A stretch of 35,214 nt of DNA from Terriglobus sp. GTDB lineage: Bacteria; Acidobacteriota; Terriglobia; Terriglobales; Acidobacteriaceae. The DNA lies in assembly GCA_026225595.1 (NCBI GenBank), contig JAMFTB010000284.1, positions 1 to 35,214 on the forward strand. The letters are read 5' to 3'. A program made the position numbers and the translations under genes. Below are positions 17,874-26,918 of the stretch, in pieces (the first letter of the stretch is position 1; each line of letters opens with the position of its first letter). Below the pieces are notes generated by a model, which did not search any database, was not told where the DNA came from, and saw only the letters and a program-made list of their open reading frames with translations.

Positions 17874-18476
17874 ATGAGTGAGAGTGGAACCAAGCACGCA
17901 GAGCTGTGGCTGTTTCGCCATGGCGAGACGGAATGGTCGTTGAATGGTAAGCACACCAGCTACACGGAGCTGCCGCTGACCGCGCACGGCTGCGAACAGG
18001 CAAAGGCGCTCGCGCCGGTGGTGGCTGCGCAGCATTTTGATCTGGTGCTGACCAGTCCGCGCCAGCGCGCGCAGGAGACGGCAAAGCTGGCCGGAGCAAC
18101 CGGCGCGGTAATTGAGCCGAATCTACAGGAGTGGAACTACGGCGAGTTTGAGGGCCTGAGCACGCCGGAGATTCAGGCGACGCATCCGCACTGGAGCGTG
18201 TGGCAGAACCCCATCACCGGCGGTGAATCAGTGGATGAAGTGGCCGCGCGCGCGGCAGCGGTCATTGACCGCTGCATTCAGCACGGCGGCCAGTGCGCGT
18301 TGTTTGCGCATGCGCACATCTTTCGCATTTTGACGGCGGTGTGGGTGGAGCAGCCGGGCGTGTTTGGTCAGCGGCTGGCGTTGTCGACCGCGTCGGTCAG
18401 CGTCCTTGGGTGGGAGCACGGAACTCGCGTCATTAACCGCTGGAACGAGATGCCAGCGCCTGCGGCCGTAGAGTAA
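17874..18476 (+). CDS. Histidine phosphatase family protein
   Basis: LWLFRHGETEWSLNGKHTSYTELPLTAHG...LTSPRQRAQETA...ALFAHAHIFRIL. Confidence 0.9.
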   Translation: MSESGTKHAELWLFRHGETEWSLNGKHTSYTELPLTAHGCEQAKALAPVVAAQHFDLVLTSPRQRAQETAKLAGATGAVIEPNLQEWNYGEFEGLSTPEIQATHPHWSVWQNPITGGESVDEVAARAAAVIDRCIQHGGQCALFAHAHIFRILTAVWVEQPGVFGQRLALSTASVSVLGWEHGTRVINRWNEMPAPAAVE

Positions 18477-18503
18477 ATCGCCTGCAGGCGTAAAATAAAT
18501 GCA

Positions 18504-18728
18504 ATGTGCAACTGCGGCCATGACGAACTGAACCAGGCGAAGGATCTGCAGCGGCGCGCACAGCGTGCCGTGATGATGGTCCTGTTCCTTGCGCCGATTC
18601 AGTTGATCGCTGGTAAGGGCCATACACCTGTGATCTGGACGGTGTTGGCGGTCCAGGTTGTATTGGTCTCACTGGCGTTTTGGTTCGCCGCACAACGCCG
18701 CCGCATCCTCTGCGGCGAAGCCCGCTAA
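18504..18728 (+). CDS. Small hypothetical membrane protein
   Basis: 74 aa, two hydrophobic stretches, N-terminal MCNCGH; fits the gap between the phosphatase gene and dut. Confidence 0.55.
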   Translation: MCNCGHDELNQAKDLQRRAQRAVMMVLFLAPIQLIAGKGHTPVIWTVLAVQVVLVSLAFWFAAQRRRILCGEAR

Positions 18729-18793
18729 AGTCCCCCACGATTTCCGCACAGCGGACGGCTTTTCAACTGCGGCGGATTGCCTAATCTGAAGTG

Positions 18794-19225
18794 ATGCCAC
18801 ACATTCCCACCAAGCGCCTGCACCCTGACGCCCGCATTCCCAAGTACGCACACACAGGCCCCTGGGGCGATCTTGCCGCTGACCTGTACAGCGTTCACGA
18901 AGCAACGGTGCAGCCGCGGCAGACGTCGCTGGTAGCCACTGGATTGGCAATGGCCTTTCCTGAGGACTACGGCGCGCTGGTGGAAGATCGCAGCGGACTT
19001 GCGGTGAAGGGCATCACCACGTTGGCTGGGGTGATTGACCCCGGCTATCGCGGCGAGCTGAAGGTAGTGCTCACCAACGTGACCGACGCACCCATTACGC
19101 TGGCCGCGGGTGACCGCGTGGCGCAGCTGCGCATTGTGCAGAAGCTGCAGGCGACGTTTGAAGAGGTGGACGACCTGGACGCGACGCATCGCGGCGACGG
19201 CGGCTTCGGTTCTACAGGCGCATAA
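18794..19225 (+). CDS. dut: dUTP diphosphatase
   Basis: GDLAADLYS, VEDRSGLAVKGITTLAGVIDPGYRGELKVVLTNV, GDRVAQLRI, GDGGFGSTG; all dUTPase motifs present. Confidence 0.94.
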   Translation: MPHIPTKRLHPDARIPKYAHTGPWGDLAADLYSVHEATVQPRQTSLVATGLAMAFPEDYGALVEDRSGLAVKGITTLAGVIDPGYRGELKVVLTNVTDAPITLAAGDRVAQLRIVQKLQATFEEVDDLDATHRGDGGFGSTGA

Positions 19226-19242
19226 AGACTCTGAAATACCTA

Positions 19243-19422
19243 GTCCTGCCGGACGGGCCCGCTACGCGCGGTGTGGGTGCTCACGCACCTTTTTACTGGC
19301 TTCGCCTCGCCCCTCCCGTTGGTCGGCAAGAAGATTTCATCCTGACCAACGGGAAGGCCACCCGAAGAGTAAAAAGGCGTGCAAACGCCCGCCCTCCGCG
19401 AAGGAGGCCCGTCCGGCAGGAC
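19243..19422. repeat. ~180 bp palindromic element, copy 3 (inverted relative to copy 1)
   Basis: Matches the reverse complement of copy 1: GTCCTGCCGGACGGGCCCGCTACGCGCGG...GGTGCTCACGCACCTTTTTACTGG...AAAAAGGCGTGCAAACGCC...GGCCCGTCCGGCAGGAC. Confidence 0.9.
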
Positions 19423-19465
19423 ATGCTTTCACAAGCGTTCGGAGCGGCAGTTTAGACTCAGACGC

Positions 19466-20500
19466 ATGAAGGCTGTTGGTTACAAGACACCGCTTCCCAT
19501 TGACAACCCCGAATCGCTCCTGGACATTGAGCTGCCGGACCCGATTGCGCGCGACCGCGACCTACTGGTTGAGGTCAAGGCGATCTCTGTAAACCCGGTG
19601 GACACCAAGCAGCGCAAAAGCGCCAAGCCCGACGAGGGTAAGGAGTACAAGGTGCTGGGCTGGGATTGCGCGGGCGTTGTGGTGGGCACGGGCAGCCTGA
19701 CGTCGCTGTTTAAGAAGGGCGACGAGGTGTATTACTCCGGCTGCATTGCGCGCCAGGGCACCAATGCGCAGTTCCACACGGTGGATGAGCGCATTGTTGC
19801 GCACAAGCCAAAGGAGTTGAGTTTTGCGGAGGCTGCAGCCATGCCGCTGACTTCGCTCACCGCGTGGGAGCTGCTGTTTGACCGCCTTGGTGTGGAGCAG
19901 CGGCGCATTGGCTACACCGGCTCAAACAACGACACCATCCTTATCATTGGCGGCGCGGGTGGCGTGGGCTCCATACTGACGCAGATTGCTTCGCGCCTGA
20001 CCACACTGAATGTGGTCGCGACCGCATCGCGGCCAGAGACGACGGAGTGGTGCCAGCAGATGGGTGCGCACTACGTCATCGATCACAATCGCGACATTCG
20101 CACGCAGATGCAGGAGCTGCGGCTGGGCGAGGTGCAATACATTGCGCTGCTCAGCGGCACAGACACGCACTACCCCGGCATTGCAGAGCTGCTGGCGCCG
20201 CAGGGCAAGATCGCCATCATCGATGATCCAAAAAATCCCGTGGATGCGCGTCCGCTGAAGCGCAAGAGTGCGTCCATCTGTTGGGAGTTCATGTTCACGC
20301 GGTCGTACTTTGAGACGCCGGATATCCTGCGCCAGCACGACTCGCTCGTTGAGGTGTCAAAGCTGCTTGACATGGGCACGCTGAAGACAACGATGACGGC
20401 AAACTACGGCACCATCAACGCAGCCAATTTGAAGACAGCGCATGCATGGATTGAGAGCGGCCGGTCCATCGGCAAGATTGTGCTTGAGGGCTGGGAGTAG
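19466..20500 (+). CDS. Zinc-type alcohol dehydrogenase-like / quinone oxidoreductase family protein
   Basis: MDR fold: SVNPVDTKQRK, LGWDCAGVVVGTG, LIIGGAGGVGSILTQIA. Confidence 0.9.
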   Translation: MKAVGYKTPLPIDNPESLLDIELPDPIARDRDLLVEVKAISVNPVDTKQRKSAKPDEGKEYKVLGWDCAGVVVGTGSLTSLFKKGDEVYYSGCIARQGTNAQFHTVDERIVAHKPKELSFAEAAAMPLTSLTAWELLFDRLGVEQRRIGYTGSNNDTILIIGGAGGVGSILTQIASRLTTLNVVATASRPETTEWCQQMGAHYVIDHNRDIRTQMQELRLGEVQYIALLSGTDTHYPGIAELLAPQGKIAIIDDPKNPVDARPLKRKSASICWEFMFTRSYFETPDILRQHDSLVEVSKLLDMGTLKTTMTANYGTINAANLKTAHAWIESGRSIGKIVLEGWE

Positions 20501-20610
20501 CTTTCGGTGTTCCGTGATCCTGCAAAAAGTAAAGCAGAACGTGGTGTTCGCGGTGTTGCTCGCGGTGTACGCAGAGTGGCTACCGCGAACCTTGTAGCTT
20601 GATCCCCGCG

Positions 20611-22317
20611 CTAGGCGTGCGGGTTCGTCACTTCCTTGGCATAGACCTGGTGCGTCACGCTGGGTAGCCGATCACCCTTGTGAATGCCGCGGACATTCTG
20701 CAGCAGGTCATAGTCTGACTCGGTCATGCGTTCGCGGCTGCGCAGGTAGTCCAGCCAGCTTTCCATGATGAAGCTCTCTTCGATGATCTCCGGGTCATTG
20801 GTATACCGGAAGACTCCCCAGCGGATAGCGCCGGTGCGCAGCCGCGCCTCGCGCAGATGGTGGATTGCAGTTACGAATTCGTTGTAGCGGTCAAGCGGCA
20901 CGCAGTAGCGCACGACGATGCGGACGGGGCCGTCCTCCGGCGCAGGCTCCAACAACAAGTGGGGTACGGGCCGCGATGGCAGATGCGGAGTCACGTTGGG
21001 CGCGCCACCGGGCAGCACCCGTAGGCGCAGGGTCAGCGGCAGGCACACGGCCATCATGGCGGCGCTTGCGGCCATGGCAACCGTGATGTTGGTGCGCTCT
21101 GCCAGTGCTCCCCATGTGAATGCGCCCAGCGCCATGCCGCCCTGAAAAACCATCTGGTACATGCCCAGAGCACGCGCCTGCACCCATCCCGGCGACGACA
21201 GCTGCACGCTGACGTTCAGCGTGGACATGGTGCTGGTCCAGGCAAACCCACCCGCAATGAGAAACAGCATGTCGAGCCACACGTTGTGTACAAACGCCAG
21301 CACCAGCAGCGTGGCAATGTACTGCAGGCTGGCCGCTGCAAGAATCTTGTCTGGAGAAAAACGCGCACGCACACGCGCCAGCAGCACCGCGGCAATCACC
21401 GCGCCCAGCCCCATCGATCCATTCAGAACGCCGTAACCAGTAGCGCCAGAGATGCGGCCGCTATGACCAAACTCCCGCGCTGCGACGACGGACAGCAGGG
21501 ACCACACCGCCGACACAGAGAAGGTGAACAGAAACGCGCGCAGGTAGATTGCCTGCATGGTTGGCGCGTAGCGAACGTAGCGCAGACCCGTGGTCACGCT
21601 GCCCAGGATGCGTTCCGCAGGCAGAGCGCTTTTGAACAGCGGCTTGCGCTTCCACACCACCAGCACCCAGATGACGGCGGCGAACGATCCTGCGTTCAGC
21701 GCAAACACCCATCCCGCGCCGGTGCTTGCGCGGACGAATGCAGCCACCATCAAACCGCCCAGCGCCGGACCCACCGCGCGCGCCAGATTGTTGCTGGCCG
21801 CGGCCAATGACACGGCATTGGGCAGCTCGTCCTTCGGTACCAGCTCAGGCACAATGGCCTGCCACGCCGGGCTGTTCATGGCAGAACCAATGTTCATGAG
21901 GAAGGTAAGCGACAGCAGCATGACCGGGCCAATGATGCCGCCCAGCGCCAGCACCGCCATCAGCGCAACGGCAATCATCTGCCACGTCTGCCAGAAGATC
22001 AGCAGCCTGCGCCGCTCAAAGATATCCGCGGTCGCTCCTCCAAACACACCCAGCAGCAGCACCGGCAGGCTGGCCGCGGTCTGCATCAGCGCAATCAGCA
22101 GCGGCGACCCGGTCAGCGCCGTCATCAGCCACGTGGCTGCGGTGTCCTGCATCCAAGTGCCCACATTTGAGATGGTCGATGCAATCCAGCGATCGCGGAA
22201 CAGGGGTATGCGCAGCGGCGCAAATCCGCTGACGGGATATGGGGGAACAGTCGGCTCTGCCACTTTCGCAGGCAGTGGTGACTCGTCCGTGTTTTCCTGT
22301 CCTGCTTCGGGATTCAT
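20611..22317 (-). CDS. MFS transporter with C-terminal antibiotic-biosynthesis-monooxygenase-like domain
   Basis: RDRWIASTISNVGTWMQDTAATWLMT...GGATADIFERRRLL; C-terminal VRIVVRYCVPLDRYNEFVTAIHHLREARLRTGAIRWGVFR...IMESWLDYLRSRERMT; start at MNPEAGQ. Confidence 0.82.
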   Translation of the reverse strand: MNPEAGQENTDESPLPAKVAEPTVPPYPVSGFAPLRIPLFRDRWIASTISNVGTWMQDTAATWLMTALTGSPLLIALMQTAASLPVLLLGVFGGATADIFERRRLLIFWQTWQMIAVALMAVLALGGIIGPVMLLSLTFLMNIGSAMNSPAWQAIVPELVPKDELPNAVSLAAASNNLARAVGPALGGLMVAAFVRASTGAGWVFALNAGSFAAVIWVLVVWKRKPLFKSALPAERILGSVTTGLRYVRYAPTMQAIYLRAFLFTFSVSAVWSLLSVVAAREFGHSGRISGATGYGVLNGSMGLGAVIAAVLLARVRARFSPDKILAAASLQYIATLLVLAFVHNVWLDMLFLIAGGFAWTSTMSTLNVSVQLSSPGWVQARALGMYQMVFQGGMALGAFTWGALAERTNITVAMAASAAMMAVCLPLTLRLRVLPGGAPNVTPHLPSRPVPHLLLEPAPEDGPVRIVVRYCVPLDRYNEFVTAIHHLREARLRTGAIRWGVFRYTNDPEIIEESFIMESWLDYLRSRERMTESDYDLLQNVRGIHKGDRLPSVTHQVYAKEVTNPHA

Positions 22318-22387
22318 CTCTGCAAGTTCTCGATGCAGCTGGAGGTTGTGGCGTTGCGCCAGATTTCTAATCGACCGTTCGGTGTTC

Positions 22388-22473
22388 TTGAACACAAAGT
22401 GCACGAAGTTGGCACGGAGTACACAGTGATTGATCTGTGCCCTCTATGGAACCTTTGTGAACTTCGTGTTCAA
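22388..22473. repeat. Imperfect palindrome TTGAACACAAAGTGCACGAAGTT...AACCTTTGTGAACTTCGTGTTCAA
   Basis: Arms complementary with a few mismatches; located between divergent MFS genes. Confidence 0.7.
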
Positions 22474-22531
22474 AAGCTTCTTTCACGTTTGGAAATCTTC
22501 TGTTTGGCCTCATCCGTGTGTGTCAACATAA

Positions 22532-23893
22532 ATGAAGCAGATGTCATCCACTAGCCAGGCAGGGGAGACCCCACTCCGCAAGCGTACGCCGCTCGACTCC
22601 GAAGGGCAGGACGGTGCGGCGTTTTCGTCGCGCAACTTCCGCCGCTACCAGATGGCTCGTCTGGTGGTTATCCTCGGTGCGGAGGCGCAGTCGGTCGCGG
22701 TCGCGTGGCAGATCTACCAGCTCACGCACTCTGCACTGCTGCTTGGCTGCACGGGCCTTGCGCTGTTTCTGCCGGGCATCCTGTTTGTGCTGCCCGCGGG
22801 CCACGCCGCAGACCGTTACGACCGCAAGACCATCATCATCATCTGCTATGTGATTCAGGCAGTGTGCACGGCGCTGCTGCTGTGGCTGTCATTGCACGGT
22901 GTCACCAACGTGCTGTGGGTCTACGCGATTCTGTTCTGCATTGGCGGCGGCAGGGCGTTCTCCGGCCCGGCCAGCTCTGCCATTCAGCCGCAGCTGGTGC
23001 CCAAGGGCGCGTTCGTCAATGCCATGACGTGGGGCTCCGCCGTCTTCCAGATAGCGAACATCAGCGGCCCTGCGCTTGGTGGAATTCTGTTCACCATCGC
23101 GCTGCCCGGCGCGGCTGCGCAGTGGAATGGCGCACCCATCGTCTACCTGGTTACGCTGATCAGCATGCTTGGGTTTATTGCGCTCATCAGCACACTGCGT
23201 CCGCGCAAAGAGGTTACTGAGAAAAAGGGCTTCAGCATCCAGACCATGATGGATGGCGCGCGTTACGTGCGTCACGCCAAGCTGCTGCTGGGTTCCATTT
23301 CGCTGGATATGTTTGCCGTGCTGCTGGGCGGCGCGGTGTCGCTGATGCCGATTTTTGCGCAGGACATTCTGCACGCCGGCCCGCGCGGCCTGGGCATTCT
23401 GCGTGCGGCTCCGGCCATCGGCGCGCTGTGCACGTCCATCACGCTGGCGCGCAGGCCCATCAAGGGCCACGCAGGCAAACTGATGCTGACTGCGGTCGCA
23501 ATCTTCGGCGTGGCCACGGTCGTGTTCGGTCTTTCGAAGTCGCTGCCGCTGTCGCTGGTAGCGCTCTTCTTCATCGGTGCGAGCGACAACATCTCCGTCA
23601 TCATTCGGCAGACCATTCTGCAGCTGGGCACACCGCCTGAGATGCGCGGCCGCGTCTCTGCCATCAACTGGCTCTTTCTCGGCGCATCCAACGAGTTTGG
23701 CGAGTTTGAAAGCGGCCTGACCGCGCGGTGGTTTGGAGCGGTGCGTGCCGTGGTCTTCGGCGGCATTGGATCGGTAATGGTCACAGGCCTGTGGAGCATC
23801 TTCTTCCCGCGCCTGCGCAACGTCAACACGTTGGACGCGGAAGCGCTGCTTGCCGCCAACTCCGCTTATGCGAACAGCGAACCCATCGACTAG
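22532..23893 (+). CDS. MFS transporter
   Basis: NFRRYQMARLVVILGAEAQSVAVAWQIYQLTHSALLLG...PAGHAADRYDRKTII; about 12 hydrophobic segments. Confidence 0.87.
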   Translation: MKQMSSTSQAGETPLRKRTPLDSEGQDGAAFSSRNFRRYQMARLVVILGAEAQSVAVAWQIYQLTHSALLLGCTGLALFLPGILFVLPAGHAADRYDRKTIIIICYVIQAVCTALLLWLSLHGVTNVLWVYAILFCIGGGRAFSGPASSAIQPQLVPKGAFVNAMTWGSAVFQIANISGPALGGILFTIALPGAAAQWNGAPIVYLVTLISMLGFIALISTLRPRKEVTEKKGFSIQTMMDGARYVRHAKLLLGSISLDMFAVLLGGAVSLMPIFAQDILHAGPRGLGILRAAPAIGALCTSITLARRPIKGHAGKLMLTAVAIFGVATVVFGLSKSLPLSLVALFFIGASDNISVIIRQTILQLGTPPEMRGRVSAINWLFLGASNEFGEFESGLTARWFGAVRAVVFGGIGSVMVTGLWSIFFPRLRNVNTLDAEALLAANSAYANSEPID

Positions 23894-23953
23894 CGTTTAT
23901 CCTGCTGACTGAAGTTTGCGCCGCGCCTAACGATTGCACCGCGAAGGAGCCGT

Positions 23954-24724
23954 ATGTTCAACGACCAGCAGACCACACCGGACGAAGCGCCTGAGAGCAA
24001 AGGCTCCAACATGAAGGTGCTTGCAGCGGTCTTCACGCTGATCCTGCTTGCAGCCGTTGGTATCCGCATCTACCTCATCCATCGTGAGCGCGTGGAGGCC
24101 AATAAGCCCGCCGCTGCAGCGGAGGCGCCGGACTACACGGCAGATGAGCTGGTGCTGCCGCGCCGCCTGCACCAGATGGATATGAAGGATGCGCGCGACC
24201 TGAACGGCACGCGCATATGGGTGTGGGCAGCCGGCCAGTTGAACGCGTATCCCGCGACGGCCACGCACATGGACTACGCGCATCCCGGCCCGCTGCTGCT
24301 GGGCGTGGACCCGCTGGACGTGGTGAACTTTATTGAGGGCAAAGCTCCGGAGTCCGCCTTCAGCCGCATCCCCAAGGGAGATGCGCAGGTGTTCATGCTC
24401 TTCCATCGCAAGGATGACCCGGCCAAGCTGTGGGGCACCCCTGTGGGCTATCGCGAAGGCAAGATCTACACCTTCTTCATTGATGAGTGTTTCTTCTACG
24501 ACGATCCGCACACGCTGTACAAGCACTGGCCTGCGGCAACATGGCAGGCGATTGAATCCCATCAAGCCATCAAGGGCATGAACGAGCGGCAGGCCCAGCT
24601 GGCGCTGGGCCAGGTGAGCAAGCCAGGGCCGGGCATGCCGGGTGACCGAACCGTTGTGTTTGATAACGACGGCCACCCGGTGTCTGTAACCTTCGCGCAT
24701 GACAAGGCAACGTCGATCAGCTAA
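23954..24724 (+). CDS. Membrane-anchored hypothetical protein
   Basis: One N-terminal TM segment (VLAAVFTLILLAAVGIRIYLI) and a soluble domain; family not recognised. Confidence 0.65.
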   Translation: MFNDQQTTPDEAPESKGSNMKVLAAVFTLILLAAVGIRIYLIHRERVEANKPAAAAEAPDYTADELVLPRRLHQMDMKDARDLNGTRIWVWAAGQLNAYPATATHMDYAHPGPLLLGVDPLDVVNFIEGKAPESAFSRIPKGDAQVFMLFHRKDDPAKLWGTPVGYREGKIYTFFIDECFFYDDPHTLYKHWPAATWQAIESHQAIKGMNERQAQLALGQVSKPGPGMPGDRTVVFDNDGHPVSVTFAHDKATSIS

Positions 24725-24736
24725 GCATCAACCGTC

Positions 24737-24896
24737 GTCATCCTGAGCGCAGCGAAGGATCTCAGCGCAATCTAAAGTTGCGATGCGCTCGTGCACTTCC
24801 GCTGCACGAATGCAGTGGTTGGAAGATGCCATCGATTACGGCGTGTTGAGTGCCGTTGGGATCCTTCCCCTTCGGCAAGCTCAGGGTCAGGATGAC
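24737..24896. repeat. GTCATCCTGAGC-type palindromic element between convergent genes
   Basis: GTCATCCTGAGCGCAGCGAAGGATC...GGGATCCTTCCCCTTCGGCAAGCTCAGGGTCAGGATGAC. Confidence 0.75.
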
Positions 24897-25681
24897 GATG
24901 TCGTGAGGTGTGAAGACGTGGCGGCAATCTGTGCAGCGATGCCGTCCCACAACCTCAGCCGCGACTCCAGCGCGAAGACCGCGGCCTGTTCCGCCTCGGC
25001 CCACTTCGCGTGGTCGTCGCCACACAGCTCCGCAATCATGCGAAGAGCCATGGGTCCGTGCTCCTCGCCGTCCACTTCAATGTGGCGTTCCAGGTACCAG
25101 ATAAAGGTATCCAGATCGCCCGCAAGGGAACGGTTCACGTCACGCACAAAGCCTTTGAACATCGCAGGTATGAGGTCTTCGCGGCCAAAGGTAAACGCTG
25201 CTGCAATGCAATGCAGCTTGCCTTCGCTAATGATGTGAAAGGTGTCGCGCAGAAACAGCTTCGCTTCATCCGGAGCGCGGCTGCCGCGGATGGCTTCATG
25301 CAAGTCTGCGCCATCGCGCAGCGCAAACAGCAGCCGATCAACCGCCACGGTTGAGGCTCCGCACTGCTGCATGGCGATGCGGTACAGCTCAAAGTGGCTC
25401 ACGTGCTGGCCGTTGTAAGTGTCGCTCTCTTCGCCCAGCACAATCTCGTTGATGAGGCGGCGGCTCTCCGGCGTTGCGGATGGAAGCCACGGCACATCCA
25501 CGGATGTAAGGCCGCGCTGCAGTGCCTTCAGCAGGCTCATAAAATCCCACACGGCAAAGACGTGCGCCTCCATGAAGATGCGCAGATCATCGATGGTGCG
25601 AAACGATCCGTACAGCGCATGCGAAGCCAGCCGCGCATACAGCGGCTGCAGCTTTTCTTCCAATGCTTCCAGTTGCGTCAC
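24887..25681 (-). CDS. DUF3050 family protein (heme-oxygenase-like fold predicted)
   Basis: LRIFMEAHVFAVWDFMSLLKALQRGLT...FIWYLERHIEVDGEEHGPMALRMI. Confidence 0.75.
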   Translation of the reverse strand: MTQLEALEEKLQPLYARLASHALYGSFRTIDDLRIFMEAHVFAVWDFMSLLKALQRGLTSVDVPWLPSATPESRRLINEIVLGEESDTYNGQHVSHFELYRIAMQQCGASTVAVDRLLFALRDGADLHEAIRGSRAPDEAKLFLRDTFHIISEGKLHCIAAAFTFGREDLIPAMFKGFVRDVNRSLAGDLDTFIWYLERHIEVDGEEHGPMALRMIAELCGDDHAKWAEAEQAAVFALESRLRLWDGIAAQIAATSSHLTTSSS

Positions 25682-26097
25682 TTAACCAAACCCTCATCCA
25701 ACCTACGCAGAAAGTCCCACGAGTAGATGCCGCTCTCGTGTCCGTCAGCCCATTTGAATTTGATGGCGTAGTTGCCAACGGGTTCGGCGCTCAGCGGCTT
25801 TGCGGGCGGCGTGTACAGCGGTAGCAGCTGCTTTGGTTGGGGTCGCGGCTCACCCACGGCGCGGCCTGTCTTCTCGCGCTCTTCGTGGCATGTGGCGCAG
25901 GGGCAGGCGTCGCGCAGGTAGGGGAACGTCCACTGCGAACGATGGCCGTCCTTCCACACAATCTCAACGCCGGTGCCCTCGCTGATGGCGATCTTCACCT
26001 TTGCGGGCGAGATGGAGGTGGGCGGCAGCGGCTTGTCTGCCTGCTCGGCGCGCTCACTCTCCTCGCGGCTGATCATGCGAATGCCTTCGTGACTCAT
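25678..26097 (-). CDS. DUF971 domain protein
   Basis: IVWKDGHRSQWTFPYLRDACPCATCHEE...IKFKWADGHESGIYSWDFLRRL; 4 nt overlap with the DUF3050 gene. Confidence 0.82.
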   Translation of the reverse strand: MSHEGIRMISREESERAEQADKPLPPTSISPAKVKIAISEGTGVEIVWKDGHRSQWTFPYLRDACPCATCHEEREKTGRAVGEPRPQPKQLLPLYTPPAKPLSAEPVGNYAIKFKWADGHESGIYSWDFLRRLDEGLVK

Positions 26098-26123
26098 GAC
26101 TCTATTGTCTCAATTCCTGAAAA

Positions 26124-26912
26124 TCAATGCGCGGCGCGAAACTGCTGCAGAAAGAACCAGCCGCTCACCATGAAGCCGGCGGTCAGCACCAGCGCACGCA
26201 TTGCCTTCTGCGGCATGCGCCGGGCGTAGTGTGCGCCAATGTAGCCGCCCAGCCCTGCGAAGATCATCGCAATCAGGCAGTACTTCCACACCACCGCGTG
26301 CATCAGCACAAACGTCACTACGGCAGAGAAGTTTGCAACGCACGCCACCAGCACCTTCATGCTGTTCAGCTGGTGCATGTTGTCCACGCCCAGCACCGCC
26401 AGCACAGCCATAATGAGCAGACCGCCGCCTGCGCCAAAGTAGCCCACGTACAGGCACACCGGCAGCATCATGCCCACAAGGCCCGTCATCGATATGGGCT
26501 TCTGCACGTGCGGCTGCGCCGTCTCCTTACGCAACCATACGGAGATTTTTCCGGAGAAGAGAAACAGCACCGTTGCCAGCAGGATGAGCCATGGCAGGAT
26601 GAGTATGAACATCCGCTGCGGCGTATGCAGCAAAATCTCCGCTCCACCCACACCGCCCGCTACCGCGCATAGCAATGAAACAACTAGCAGGTCCCGTCGC
26701 AGGTCAGCGCGCAGGGCAAATACGCTGGTCAGCTGCCCCGGCCATATGGCAACGGTGTTGGTTGCGTTTGCCTGCACAGGCGGCACACCCATCGCCAGCA
26801 TGGCGGGGAAGGAGATGAATGATCCGCCGCTGGCCACTGCGTTCACCGTACCGGCAATCAGCGAGGCCGTTACCAGCCAGGCGTAGCGCGCGTGCGAGAG
26901 CAGATGGACCAT
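26124..26912 (-). CDS. TauE/SafE family permease
   Basis: ASLIAGTVNAVASGGSFISFPAMLAMGVPPVQANATNTVAIWPG; eight hydrophobic segments. Confidence 0.87.
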   Translation of the reverse strand: MVHLLSHARYAWLVTASLIAGTVNAVASGGSFISFPAMLAMGVPPVQANATNTVAIWPGQLTSVFALRADLRRDLLVVSLLCAVAGGVGGAEILLHTPQRMFILILPWLILLATVLFLFSGKISVWLRKETAQPHVQKPISMTGLVGMMLPVCLYVGYFGAGGGLLIMAVLAVLGVDNMHQLNSMKVLVACVANFSAVVTFVLMHAVVWKYCLIAMIFAGLGGYIGAHYARRMPQKAMRALVLTAGFMVSGWFFLQQFRAAH

Positions 26913-26918
26913 CGCCCT

